Positions 52,287 to 61,700 of a DNA stretch of 64,000 bases are shown here, one piece after another. Numbering within the stretch: the stretch's first letter is position 1; every line of letters starts with the position of its first letter. The stretch is taken from the NCBI RefSeq assembly GCF_900142765.1, contig NZ_FRCB01000011.1, positions 1 to 64,000 on the forward strand, read 5' to 3'. The notes below the pieces were generated by a model that worked only from the letters and a program-made list of their open reading frames with translations, was not told the origin of the DNA and did no database searches. A program made the position numbers and the translations under genes. This DNA comes from Roseovarius litoreus. Its GTDB lineage: Bacteria > Pseudomonadota > Alphaproteobacteria > Rhodobacterales > Rhodobacteraceae.

Positions 52287-52757
52287 ATGCAAACAGGTGT
52301 CTTGCGCGTGTTACGCGCGACCGCTGCCTCGTGGTGGCGACACAAGGAACTACGCCGAACCGGCCAGACGGGCCAGGCACTGCAGCTCGAGCGCGAGACC
52401 GTCCTGCGTGATCTCGGCTATCTCAGGCAGGCGGCGACGCTGCCGAATGCCCATGTGATCTGCGGAGAGGGCGGCACGTTCATCCATCTTGGTTGGACCA
52501 CCGTTTCGACCTTCGCGCCGATCGAGCGCTTTCCCTTGGCCACTCTTGCGGTCGCACGAGGGACCCCGTTCATCGATATCCGACCCGTCACCGATGTGAT
52601 TGCCTTTGCGAACCTACCGCGGGTGGCGCGGGACGGATCGCCCGACCCTGAACCCTGGGGTCCTGGCAAGTCCGTCTCGCTGACCACCTACGTCGACATG
52701 GTCGAAGTGCTTGGTGCCAAGATCGCCAACGATCCGCGGCCCCGTCGGTCAACCTGA
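52287..52757 (+). CDS. unknown protein, first gene of the anti-restriction region
   Basis: 156 residues from the ATG at 52287, which has GAAGGG eight bases ahead. The N-terminus is basic and helical (LRVLRATAASWWRHKELRRT), perhaps nucleic-acid binding; the C-terminal half is beta-rich with FPLATLAVARGTPFIDI. No family recognised. It lies 39 bases before the ArdC-like gene in the same direction. Confidence 0.65.
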   Translation: MQTGVLRVLRATAASWWRHKELRRTGQTGQALQLERETVLRDLGYLRQAATLPNAHVICGEGGTFIHLGWTTVSTFAPIERFPLATLAVARGTPFIDIRPVTDVIAFANLPRVARDGSPDPEPWGPGKSVSLTTYVDMVEVLGAKIANDPRPRRST

Positions 52758-52796
52758 TCCCCAATCTTCTCGCCAACACACGAAAGGACGCCAACC

Positions 52797-53738
52797 ATGG
52801 CCCGATCCCGCACGCCCAAATTCGATGCCTCCGAGGCCATCACAAACGAAATCATCCGCATCATCGAGCGTGGCGTCCTGCCGTGGCGCAAGCCATGGAC
52901 CGCAGGGGGCAGCTCTCGTCCCCTGCGTGTGGGCGGTGAACCCTACCAGGGGGTGAACAACTTCCTGCTGACGATGCGGACCGTGATGGCGGGCCACAGC
53001 TCGCCCTTCTGGATGACGTTGCCGCAGGCCAATGCGTTGGACGCAAAGGTCCGCAAGGGCGAGAAATCCTCTGTCGTCGTCTATTACGGTCAAAGCCGGA
53101 AAGACGCGGGCGGCGATGAGCATGACCGCAGCGACGGGGATGATCACTCCGAGGAAGCCCGCATCTTTCGCTTTCAGAAATCCTACCGCGTGTTCAATGC
53201 CTGCCAGATCGAGGGCCTGCCCGACAGTTTCTTCCCCGACCCGGAGCCCGCGCCCGAGCATCCTCCGTCCGAGCCCATCCCGCACATGCAGGCGTTTTTC
53301 GATGCCATCGACATCACGACCGTCTTCACGGGCACGGAAGCGTACTATTTGCCGCCCGTGGACAAGGTCTACATGCCGTCAATCTCTAGGTTCGAGAATC
53401 CACGAAATTTCTACGGGGTCTGGGCCCATGAGCTGGCCCATGCCACAAAAGCCCCGCATCGGCTGAACCGTGACTTCGGGTTCTCGAAGTTTGGCAACAC
53501 GTCCTATGCGCGCGAGGAGATCGTCGCGGAATTGACCTCGGTGTTCCTGGGTCAGACGCTCGGCTTCACGGCGCATACGCTCGAGATGAATGCCGCCTAC
53601 CTCCACAACTGGTTGCGCGTTCTTCGGTCGGACAAGGGCGCGATCTTCCGGCACGCCGCGGACGCGCAGCGGGCCTGCGACTATCTGATCGCCAGATCGG
53701 AGACGGGCAGGGCAGGGCGCAGTGCCGAGGCCGCCTGA
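52797..53738 (+). CDS. ArdC-like antirestriction protein with zincin domain
   Basis: A 313-residue protein that matches the ArdC family: N-terminal ssDNA-binding part (ITNEIIRIIERGVLPWRKPW, GVNNFLLTMRTVMAGHSSPF, WMTLPQANALDAKVRKGEKS) and a C-terminal metallopeptidase-like part with WAHELAHATKAPHRLNR, where HELAH binds the metal, and EEIVAELTSVFLG. ArdC protects incoming single-stranded plasmid DNA from restriction. A His/Asp-rich insert at residues 100-120 is unusual. Confidence 0.9.
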   Translation: MARSRTPKFDASEAITNEIIRIIERGVLPWRKPWTAGGSSRPLRVGGEPYQGVNNFLLTMRTVMAGHSSPFWMTLPQANALDAKVRKGEKSSVVVYYGQSRKDAGGDEHDRSDGDDHSEEARIFRFQKSYRVFNACQIEGLPDSFFPDPEPAPEHPPSEPIPHMQAFFDAIDITTVFTGTEAYYLPPVDKVYMPSISRFENPRNFYGVWAHELAHATKAPHRLNRDFGFSKFGNTSYAREEIVAELTSVFLGQTLGFTAHTLEMNAAYLHNWLRVLRSDKGAIFRHAADAQRACDYLIARSETGRAGRSAEAA

Positions 53739-53761
53739 CCACACGGAGAACGGAGACTCGC

Positions 53762-53971
53762 ATGTCACGCAAGGAACCCAAGACGCTGCGGGTGGCCTGC
53801 TTCGAAGACGGCCGCCGCAAGATCATCGTCTTCAAGCGCGGTGCCTATTGGTGGAGCCCGTCCGAGGGCGCTTATCCGCTCTCGGCGGCACTTGAGAGCA
53901 TCAAGGAACAGGGCGGCTGGATCGAAACCATCCCCAACCCGAACTACAGAGCCAGAGGGCTGTTCGGGTAA
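53762..53971 (+). CDS. small unknown basic protein
   Basis: A 69-residue protein with a ribosome site GGAG before the ATG. It is beta-rich and aromatic (IIVFKRGAYWWSPSEGAYPL) and could bind nucleic acid. Not recognised. Confidence 0.65.
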   Translation: MSRKEPKTLRVACFEDGRRKIIVFKRGAYWWSPSEGAYPLSAALESIKEQGGWIETIPNPNYRARGLFG

Positions 53972-54011
53972 GGCGCCTTCAGCCTCGATTCATCCGCCAA
54001 GCGTAAAAGTG

Positions 54012-54023
54012 AAAGCGGGCTTT
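54012..54023. repeat. AAAGCGGGCTTT leader motif, copy 1
   Basis: A 12-base near palindrome (AAAGC-GG-GCTTT) 36 bases before the DUF3768 gene. An identical copy is at 63026 and close variants are at 54507 and 58735, each in a gap ahead of a gene of this region. Confidence 0.55.
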
Positions 54024-54058
54024 GGGAAGGGTGTTTCAACTTCTCAAAGGAGATCCCC

Positions 54059-54448
54059 ATGCCCATGACCGTTCAACCCCAGCCAGACCGTCCGGATCCG
54101 AGCGTGATCGCGGCGCAGAACGACGCGTTTCGCAAGCTTGCCTGCCTCGGAGTTCCGCCCGCCCAGCCCATCCAGGGCCGCATGCATGTCACCCGCTCGC
54201 TTATGGAGGCCGGTGACGGCTTCATGGCCGAGGCGGTGAAGGCAACTGGCGAGTTTGCCACGTTCGAGCCTGAGAATGATCCTGTAGGCTGGCACGATTT
54301 CGGGGCGGTCGAGATCCGGGGCGAGACCGTGTTCTGGAAAATCGATCTCTATGAGGCGGATTCCGACTTCCGCTACGGCGCCGAGGCCCCGGATAATCCT
54401 GCCACCACCATGCGTGTGCTGACCATCATGCTGGCGCGCGACTGGTAG
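54059..54448 (+). CDS. DUF3768 protein
   Basis: A 129-residue protein with the DUF3768 pattern: IAAQNDAFRKLACLG, VTRSLMEAG, FATFEPENDPVGWHDFGAVE, VFWKIDLYEAD and the tail TTMRVLTIMLARDW. Function unknown; a frequent plasmid backbone gene in alphaproteobacteria. The ATG has AAGGAG six bases ahead within AAAGGAGATCCCCATG. Confidence 0.85.
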   Translation: MPMTVQPQPDRPDPSVIAAQNDAFRKLACLGVPPAQPIQGRMHVTRSLMEAGDGFMAEAVKATGEFATFEPENDPVGWHDFGAVEIRGETVFWKIDLYEADSDFRYGAEAPDNPATTMRVLTIMLARDW

Positions 54449-54482
54449 GGGAGGGGACACCCCTCCTGACAGCCCAGGCGAT

Positions 54483-54519
54483 GAAGGCCCGCTGCCCCAA
54501 AATGGCAAAGCGGGCCTTC
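54483..54519 (+). terminator. strong hairpin after the DUF3768 gene
   Basis: GAAGGCCCGCT and AGCGGGCCTTC form an 11-base perfect stem with a 15-base loop. It is not followed by a clear T-run, so it may terminate weakly or act as an attenuator or RNA-stability element before the ParB-like gene. Its right arm contains the recurring AGCGGGC motif. Confidence 0.65.
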
Positions 54520-54601
54520 TGTCGTTGTGATCCCTGAAGCCGGGGATTGGTCACGCGCGTGAAGGCGCGGGCCACACCTCACCCACCTGGAAGGATATCC
54601 C

Positions 54602-56584
54602 ATGACCACAAGCTTTGCCCCTCTCACCGTCGCCATCGGCGATCTGGTCCCGCATCCCGCCAATGTGCGCAGCAACGCGCCGGAAACCTATGACCCCGAG
54701 AACATCGCCCATCTGAAAGCCAGCATTGCTGTTCTGGGCTTGCTCCAGCCGCTCCTGGTCCAGAAGCTTGACGGCAAATATGCTGTCCTCGCCGGTGGCC
54801 GGCGCCATGCCGCGCTGAAGGAACTGGTTGCCGACAAGGCCGCCAAGGGGTTCACGGCGAAGACCAAGGTGGAATGCCGCCTTGTCCCTGACGACTGCGA
54901 TGTCACCACGGCCCTGTCGCTCGCAGAGAACATCACGCAAGCGCCGATGAATGCCATCGACGAGTTCGAGGCCTTCGCCCGGATGATGGAAGTCGACGGA
55001 CAGACGCCTGAAACCATCGCAAAAACCTTCGGCACCACGATCGCCGCCGTGAAAGGCCGGTTGCGCTATGGCCTGATCCACCCCGACATCCGCGCCGCGG
55101 CCCGGGCTAAGACGATCACGCTCGACACGATGAAGGCCTTTGCGGAGCATCCGAGCCAGGAGGTGCAGCGCGAAGTATTCGAGGCGCTCACCAGGGAAGA
55201 TAGCTACCTGCAGGCCTATACGGTCCGCCAGGCGCTCAAATCCCGCGGCGTGCAGGTCAGCGACGATATCGGGGCCTTCGTGCGCGAGGACTATGAGGCC
55301 CGGGGCGGCGCTGTCGCAGCCGATCTGCTGGAAGAGCATTCGGTGCTCGAGGATGCGGCGCTGGTCGAGACCATCCTGCTCGAGAAGCTCGGTGCCGCCG
55401 CCGAGGAGGCCCGTATGAGGCTGGGCTTTGCCTGGGCCGATGCGATGGTCCGCTATGATTACGCGACCATGGCCGACTACGGCCGCGTCTATCCCGGCCC
55501 GATCGAGCCGGATGAGGCTGCCCAGAAGCGCATCGATGAGATCACCGCCGAGCTTGAGCAACTGCAACTCGAGATGGAAGATGAGGGGCTCGACGACGGT
55601 GCCTACAACGCCCTTTACGACCGCGTCGACGCTCTGGAAGAGGAAGCCCGCGACCTGCAGGAGGCCTATAGCGCCGAGGACCTCGCCCGTGCAGGCGTGA
55701 TCGCGTCCTGGTCCAACGGGCAGGTGACGCTCCATGTGGGCCTCTTGCGCCCGGAGGACATCGTGAAAGAAGAGGGCGCGCGCGCCGCCTCAGCCAATAC
55801 GAACGGGGAGGAAGCCCCGGACGCTGGCGAGATCAGCTACCCTGCCTCGCTGGCCGAGGACCTCAAGACCGAGCGGGCCATGGCGCTCGGGGCCGCGATG
55901 GCGCTGCATCCCGAGGCCACGCTCGATCTGACGCTTTTCAAGCTGGTCAGTGATGTTCTGGCCAGCGGCATGAGTGTCACGCAGGCCATCAAGGTCGAGG
56001 CCCGCAAGGAATACCGCAGCCATGCCAAGATGGACGAGATCGACGAGACCTCGCTCGATCAGGTGGCGGCGGCGCATGATGCGCTGGACCTCTCCTGGCT
56101 CGATGACGCGCGTTCGCCTGCCGATCAGTTCGCGGCGTTTCGCGCGCTGAAGCCGGGCGAGAAGGCCAAGCTCGTCGCCTATGCGACCGCCAGCACGACG
56201 CAGTCCTGCTTCGCACGGGACCGCCAGCGCGACAGCCTGATGCATGCGTTCGAGATCGAGATCATGCCCGATATCCGCGCCCACTGGACGCCGAACGCGG
56301 CGCTGTTCAATCGCTTCAAGAAGGCCTGGCTCCTCAAAATCCTAGGTGAGGATCTGGGTCTCGCCCAGGAGGCTGTGACGCTAGCCTCGTCGAGCAAGAA
56401 GGAGATCGTCGCCTTCTGCGACAAGCTTTTCGCCGAGCCCTTCGCCACGCTCACGGACGCGCAGCGCGCTGCCGTGGCCGCCTGGTGCCCGCCGATGATG
56501 CAGACCGCCGGTGTCGCCTTTGACGAGGCGGAGTCCGCTTCGGAAACCCCCGAGCCTGACGGCGAGGTCGCGCAAGCGGCCTGA
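54602..56584 (+). CDS. large ParB-like protein
   Basis: A 660-residue protein with an N-terminal ParB domain (PHPANVRSNAPETYDPENI, YAVLAGGRRHAALKELVADK, ALSLAENITQAPMNAIDEFE) and a helix-turn-helix (ETIAKTFGTTIAAVKGRLRY). The middle has an acidic coiled coil (residues 300-360, EITAELEQLQLEMEDEGLDD) and the C-terminal half is not recognised. It is much longer than partition ParB proteins, and no parA is next to it. It may bind DNA non-specifically or cut it, as some plasmid ParB-like proteins do. The copy is separate from repB. Confidence 0.85.
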   Translation: MTTSFAPLTVAIGDLVPHPANVRSNAPETYDPENIAHLKASIAVLGLLQPLLVQKLDGKYAVLAGGRRHAALKELVADKAAKGFTAKTKVECRLVPDDCDVTTALSLAENITQAPMNAIDEFEAFARMMEVDGQTPETIAKTFGTTIAAVKGRLRYGLIHPDIRAAARAKTITLDTMKAFAEHPSQEVQREVFEALTREDSYLQAYTVRQALKSRGVQVSDDIGAFVREDYEARGGAVAADLLEEHSVLEDAALVETILLEKLGAAAEEARMRLGFAWADAMVRYDYATMADYGRVYPGPIEPDEAAQKRIDEITAELEQLQLEMEDEGLDDGAYNALYDRVDALEEEARDLQEAYSAEDLARAGVIASWSNGQVTLHVGLLRPEDIVKEEGARAASANTNGEEAPDAGEISYPASLAEDLKTERAMALGAAMALHPEATLDLTLFKLVSDVLASGMSVTQAIKVEARKEYRSHAKMDEIDETSLDQVAAAHDALDLSWLDDARSPADQFAAFRALKPGEKAKLVAYATASTTQSCFARDRQRDSLMHAFEIEIMPDIRAHWTPNAALFNRFKKAWLLKILGEDLGLAQEAVTLASSSKKEIVAFCDKLFAEPFATLTDAQRAAVAAWCPPMMQTAGVAFDEAESASETPEPDGEVAQAA

Positions 56585-56659
56585 GCCATCACGCGACCCG
56601 CGTGTGGATCTTGCACCCGCGCGGGTCGATCCTCTCATACCCAACGGAAAGACATCCCC

Positions 56660-57253
56660 ATGGCTATTCTCAAGTTCTCTGCCTCAGCCGTTGCGGCGCA
56701 GATCGCCCATGCGCGCGCCTGCAAAACCTTCCTGCCCAACTGGAACGGGCCCGTGGACAGGCCGGCCCTGATCCTGATCGTCGGCAATGGTGTGCATCTG
56801 CGCTCAAACGGCATCGATGGCACGACCACCCGTATCGTCACCACCGAACAGGCCGATCCCTCCTTCGCCTTCGCCGACGGCATGAACCCGTTTCGGGATA
56901 CCGACTGGATGGCGCAGCGCCGCATGGCGTTTCGCGATCTGACCGGCCAGTTCTATACCGACATCCTGGATGACGTGCAGGTTCTCATCGACCGGGGGCG
57001 GGGGGCGATCCGGCTCGCCACCGATGGCCACAGCATCCGCGTCTTCGTGCGCCGGGCCTCGGATTATCTCATCGGCGGGACCTACGAGGTGCCGTCAGGC
57101 CTCGGCGGCACCTTCCGGGTCATCCTCAAGGATGCCTGCGACACCTTCGCGATCGTGCAGAACTGCGGCAATTGCGAGGATTTCGACGCCATGCAGCCCT
57201 ACCGCGTGCCGCTCGATGCGCTGATGGAAATCGATGACCGGAGGGTGGCGTAA
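56660..57253 (+). CDS. unknown protein, weakly DUF3085-like
   Basis: A 197-residue protein. N-terminal part: LILIVGNGVHLRSNGIDG and FAFADGMNPFRDTDWMAQRR, recalling DUF3085 proteins of plasmids; the C-terminal half is beta-rich with a CGNCEDF motif. Its leader GGAAAGACATCCCCATG is like those of neighbouring genes. Family match uncertain. Confidence 0.6.
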   Translation: MAILKFSASAVAAQIAHARACKTFLPNWNGPVDRPALILIVGNGVHLRSNGIDGTTTRIVTTEQADPSFAFADGMNPFRDTDWMAQRRMAFRDLTGQFYTDILDDVQVLIDRGRGAIRLATDGHSIRVFVRRASDYLIGGTYEVPSGLGGTFRVILKDACDTFAIVQNCGNCEDFDAMQPYRVPLDALMEIDDRRVA

Positions 57254-57276
57254 CCCGCCCTTTCTCAAACAAGCAT

Positions 57277-57320
57277 CGCCAATACCCTGCCGGGCCTGCG
57301 GCCCTCTCGGGACATTGGCG
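57277..57320 (+). promoter_or_regulatory. nested hairpin in the leader of the DUF6927 gene
   Basis: Outer arms CGCCAAT (57277-57283) and ATTGGCG (57314-57320), inner arms GGGCC and GGCCC around TGC (57292-57304). It ends 36 bases before the ATG, so it could fold in the mRNA leader. Confidence 0.45.
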
Positions 57321-57356
57321 ACAACAATTTTCCCAAACGAGAGAAAGGACTCTGAA

Positions 57357-58013
57357 ATGGGTTGGCTTTTCTACACCGACGGCCGCGTCCAGACCTACGC
57401 GGATGAGAAAGCGGAGATTGCCCGGCTGTGCACCTTCGAGGGCGAAAGGCGCAAGACGGAACTGGTCAAAGCCTGCAAGGTGGGTTCGACTTGGTACGCG
57501 GCGGCAAAGGTCACAAATATCGATGGCTCGCCGGTCGAGGACACGACCTATGTGACCGATGCGGATGGCTCCATCACGTTCGGGGCTGTCTTCCTCACCC
57601 GATACGATGACGGCTGCTGGGGCTACAAGGATATGGAGGAAAGCGCGGGCCCGAACGAGTCTCGTGCTCCCCTTGGGCTGATCGAGCTCCTCTCCGACCT
57701 GAAAGACCCGGACAGCTACGCCCAGGACTGGCGTCAGCGCTGCCGGGACTGGGCGTCGATCCCGGACTACGAGGAAGGCGACAAGATCAGGCTCGCGGCC
57801 CCTGTGACGCTCACCGATGGCAGCACCTGCCAGATTGTCACCGCGACGCACTACAAGCGGGGGCGGCAAAAACGCCGCTGCTACCGCATCGAGGAAACCG
57901 GTGGGCTCGTACGCCTGTCGAAGGCCTCGCTTGCGGGCTCGGAGCTGCTCAGCTCCGCAAAAGGCGAGGCCAGTCCTGTGCTGGCGGAGTTCCTGGCGGG
58001 GCAGGGTGGTTGA
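57357..58013 (+). CDS. DUF6927-type protein
   Basis: 218 residues from the ATG at 57357 with GAAAGGA upstream. It begins GWLFYTDGRVQTYADEKAEI and contains DGCWGYKDMEESAGPNES and the end motif RRCYRIEETGGLVRLSKAS. I recall this pattern as DUF6927 from plasmid and phage islands. Function unknown. Confidence 0.75.
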   Translation: MGWLFYTDGRVQTYADEKAEIARLCTFEGERRKTELVKACKVGSTWYAAAKVTNIDGSPVEDTTYVTDADGSITFGAVFLTRYDDGCWGYKDMEESAGPNESRAPLGLIELLSDLKDPDSYAQDWRQRCRDWASIPDYEEGDKIRLAAPVTLTDGSTCQIVTATHYKRGRQKRRCYRIEETGGLVRLSKASLAGSELLSSAKGEASPVLAEFLAGQGG

Positions 58014-58071
58014 GTTGCCCGCTGAGACAACACCACGGGACCACGCGCGCACATACTGCCGACTTGAAATC

Positions 58072-58089
58072 GTATCTCAAATGAGATAC
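58072..58089. promoter_or_regulatory. palindrome ahead of the RelB-type antitoxin gene
   Basis: GTATCTCA-AA-TGAGATAC, perfect 8-base arms, 28 bases before the antitoxin ATG: a typical operator of a self-repressing toxin-antitoxin pair. Confidence 0.75.
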
Positions 58090-58117
58090 ATGAATCCCAT
58101 CAACTGGAGGATCATCC

Positions 58118-58417
58118 ATGCCTGCCCAAACATCCATGCTTCATGTTCGTGTTGACGACCAGCTGAAAGCACAGGCTTCGGACGCACTTGCGGGCGTCGG
58201 TCTGACGCTCTCCGACGCGGTGCGTATTCTTCTGACCCGCGTGGCCGCAGAAGGCGGCTTGCCTGCCGGATTGACCGCTGATCCGGATGCCTATGACGCC
58301 TGGTTCCGGGCGAAGGTACAGGAAGCGCTGGACGATCCAAGACCCACAACGCCCCATGCCAAGGCGATGCAAGACGCCCAGTCATTGATTGACGGCAAGC
58401 GCCTTGCCAAATCTTGA
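58118..58417 (+). CDS. RelB/DinJ-family antitoxin
   Basis: A 99-residue ribbon-helix-helix protein: MLHVRVDDQLKAQASDALAG then VGLTLSDAVRILLTRVAAEG, followed by the toxin-binding tail. It overlaps the toxin gene by 29 bases. Confidence 0.9.
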   Translation: MPAQTSMLHVRVDDQLKAQASDALAGVGLTLSDAVRILLTRVAAEGGLPAGLTADPDAYDAWFRAKVQEALDDPRPTTPHAKAMQDAQSLIDGKRLAKS

Positions 58418-58679
58418 ATGGAAAGCCACGGCCATCGCCGACTTGTTGGCAATCATTGACTACATCTCTGACGACAACCCGGATGCCGCCCAAGTTCTCA
58501 AAGACGAGATTGAACACAAGACGTCCCTCCTTCCAGAACACCCTCAAATGTACCGCACGGGCCGTGTTGATGGGACCCGGGAGATGGTTGTTCGGCCAAA
58601 CTACATCGTGGTTTATACTGAAAGCCCTGAGATGGTGACCATTTTGCGCGTACTTCATGCTGCGCAGCAGTGGCCATGA
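58389..58679 (+). CDS. RelE/ParE-family toxin
   Basis: A 96-residue toxin (TTG start at 58389, or a second TTG 15 bases on). Features: LEWKATAIADLLAIIDYISD, MYRTGRVDGTREMVVRPNYI and VVYTESPEMVTILRVLHAAQ, as in ParE/RelE. It would poison gyrase or mRNA translation. The pair interrupts the series of plasmid backbone genes and has its own operator, so it may be a later insertion. Confidence 0.88.
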   Translation: MTASALPNLEWKATAIADLLAIIDYISDDNPDAAQVLKDEIEHKTSLLPEHPQMYRTGRVDGTREMVVRPNYIVVYTESPEMVTILRVLHAAQQWP

Positions 58680-58708
58680 TCGGCGTACAGGCCCTCCGCT
58701 AAGAAGTT

Positions 58709-58746
58709 GCCCGCTCTACGCCTTCAAAGTGTAGAGCGGGCTTTTT
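58709..58746 (+). terminator. intrinsic terminator after the toxin gene
   Basis: GCCCGCTCTAC (58709-58719) and GTAGAGCGGGC (58731-58741) form an 11-base stem, followed by TTTTT. It separates the toxin pair from the large helicase gene, although its right arm also carries the AGCGGGC motif of this region. Confidence 0.8.
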
Positions 58747-58786
58747 GTCCTTTGGAACTCAGACCCTGATCCAAAGGAAAATCCCC

Positions 58787-61700
58787 ATGTCCAGGCCCAA
58801 ACCGGCAAATCCGGCTCTCTCAATCTCCCACCCTGACCTCGCCTCTGCCCTCGCGCAGATCGGCGCGGAGGTCGACCTCCAACCCCTGCGCAGCTCAGCG
58901 CTCGCGCGCATCATGCGCGAGACGTTTCATGGCAGCGATGCCGGCGGTGCCTGGGACTGGCGCATGGCCTATGACCTGATGCAAGCCGCTGCCGTCCAAA
59001 TGCTGCTGCGTGGGGACGGCGCGGCAGGTGACATCGCCGCTGCAAGGCTGCTTGCCTCGCGGCTCCTGACGGAAACCCGCCGCTCCGAGCAGCAGATCCG
59101 GCTGCAGCAGTTTTCCACGCCGCTGCCATTTGCGGCGCTGGTCTTGCAGGCCACGGCGATCCGCAAGGGCGAGACCGTTCTGGAGCCCTCGGCTGGCACC
59201 GGTGCACTGGCCGCTTTCGCCGCCCGGGCTGGTGCCACGCTTTTGCTCAACGAGATCGACCCCTTTCGCCAGCGCCTCCTGCGCGCGGTTTTCGGCGGCG
59301 AGGTCACAGGCCATGACGGCGAGCATATCGATGATCTGCTGCAAACGCCGGTTCTACCCGACGTCGTGGTGATGAATCCGCCCTTCGCCTCCTCGGTCGA
59401 CCGCTCCCGGGACAAACACATCGCCGCCAAGCATCTCATCGCGGCTGCAAAGCGTCTGGCACCCGGCGGGCGGCTTGTGGCGATCATGCCGCCGGGATTC
59501 ACGCCCGAACGCGATGCCGCGCATTGGTCCCGCGCCTGCGGTCTCCTGACGCCGCGCTTGGCGTTGACGATGCCGGGGCAGGTCTACCGCAAGCTCGGCA
59601 CCTCTGTCGAAACCCAGCTGATGGTCTTCGACAAGGTGCAGGAGGACGGCGAAATGATCCGCGTCCCTGTGCGGGATCTGGATGAAGCCCTTCCTTTTGT
59701 CGACGCCGTGGCCGCAACCCGGCCCGAGATGCGCCCCGCCCAACGGGCTGAAGCGACCCCTCATGCTCGGCCGACCGTTCCATCATCTGCCCCGCGCAAG
59801 ACCGCGGCTGCGCCTGTCGCCGCCTCCAAACCACGGGCCAATGCCGTCCGCCCGCTCAGCTTCACAAGCTTCGATGTCCCGCGCGACAACACGCCCATCT
59901 CGGACATCTATGCGCGCTACTGGCCGCAGCGGATCGAGATCGCGGGTGCGCAGGAACATCCCACGCCGCTCGTTGAAAGCATCGCCATGGCCTCGGTTGC
60001 CCCGCCCATGCCCTCAAACACGGGCAGTGATGACTTGCGGCTGCCCGCACGGCTGATCGAGGAGGGAGATCTCTCCGAGGCGCAGCTGGAAACCATCATC
60101 ATGGCGCATGATGCCCATGGGCGCGACCTGCCCGGTCGGTTTAGCATCGATGACGACCCGGATGCACGGGCCTATCGCCTCGGCTATTTCCTCGGCGACG
60201 GCACCGGTTGCGGCAAGGGGCGCGAATGCGCGGGGCTCATCCTTGTGAACTGGCTGGCCGGACGCAGAAAGGCCATCTGGGTCTCCAAATCCGCCACGCT
60301 CATTGAGGACGCCATCCGCGACTGGACCGATCTCGGCGGGTCACCAGCCGACATTCAGCCGCTGTCGAAATGGAAACCAGACCAGCCCGTCCCGATGGGC
60401 GACGGTATCCTCTTCGTCACCTACGCCACGCTGCGGTCCGCGGGCAAATGCGGCACCACGCGACTGAGCCAGATCCTCGCTTGGATGGGTGAAGACTTTG
60501 ACGGCGTTCTTGCCTTCGATGAGGCCCATGCCATGCAGAACGCGGCAGGGTCTGAGCAGGGCAGGGGGGTCAAACCCTCCCAGCAGGGCCTTGCTGGCCT
60601 ACGGCTGCAACTGGCAGCACCCCGCGCCCGCGTCTTCTACATCTCGGCCACGGGTGCTACGAGCGTGCACAACCTGGCCTATGCCGCGCGGCTTGGGCTC
60701 TGGGGGCAAGGCCCCGAATACCCCTTCCCGAGCCGCGAGAGCTTCGTTTCTGCGATGGAAGCCGGCGGTGTCGCCGCCATGGAGGTGGTTGCCCGCGATC
60801 TCAAGACGCTCGGGCTCTACACGGCCCGCGCCCTCAGCTTTGATGGGGTGGAGTATGATGTGCTCGAACACGCGCTCACTCCGGCCCAGATCGAGATCTA
60901 CGATGCCTATGCGGGAGCCTTCCGCACGATCCACCACAATCTCGAGGCTGCACTGACCGCGACTGGCGTCAATGACGCCTCTGGGGAGACCAATGCCTCG
61001 GCCGCACGCGCCTCGGCCAAGTCCCGCTTCGAGAGCACGAAGCAGCGCTTCTTCAACCATCTCCTGATGGGCATGAAAGCCCCGACCATCATCCGCGCGA
61101 TCAAGGACGATCTGGCAGCGGGCAAGGCTTGCGTCATCCAGGTTGTCTCTACAGGCGAAAGCCTGTTGAAGCGTCGGCTTGAGACGATGGACCCGGAGGA
61201 TGAACTCGTCGAGGGTACCTTGACGCCGCGCGACTACGTGCTGGGCTACCTCGAACAGGCCTTCCCAATCCATGCTCAAAAGCTCGTGGAGATCGACGGC
61301 AATATGGTGGTGGAACCTTTACGGGATGAGACCGGGGCGCTCGTTGTCTCGCGCGAGGCGCTCGCCCTGCGCGATGCGGCCATGATGGAGTTGATGACGC
61401 TCGCCCCGATCCCCTCGGCGCTGGATCAGATCCTCTGGGCCTTTGGCGACGAGGCCGTGGCAGAAGTCACAGGGCGGTCCATCCGGCCCCTCAAGGCCGA
61501 GGATGGTCATCTCTTCATCGAAAAGCGCGCCGCCAGCAGCAATTCATCCGAAACCCAAGCCTTCATGGACGGTGAGAAGGATATCCTTATCTTCTCCGAT
61601 GCGGGCGGTACGGGCCGGTCCTATCATGCGGCGCAAACGGCGAAGAACCAGAAACGGCGGCGGCACTACCTGCTGGAGCCCGGCTGGCGCGCCGATGCGG

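Noticed and set aside
54483..54519. Certain intrinsic terminator
   Set aside because: The stem is strong but no T-run follows, so it is kept as a hairpin with uncertain role.
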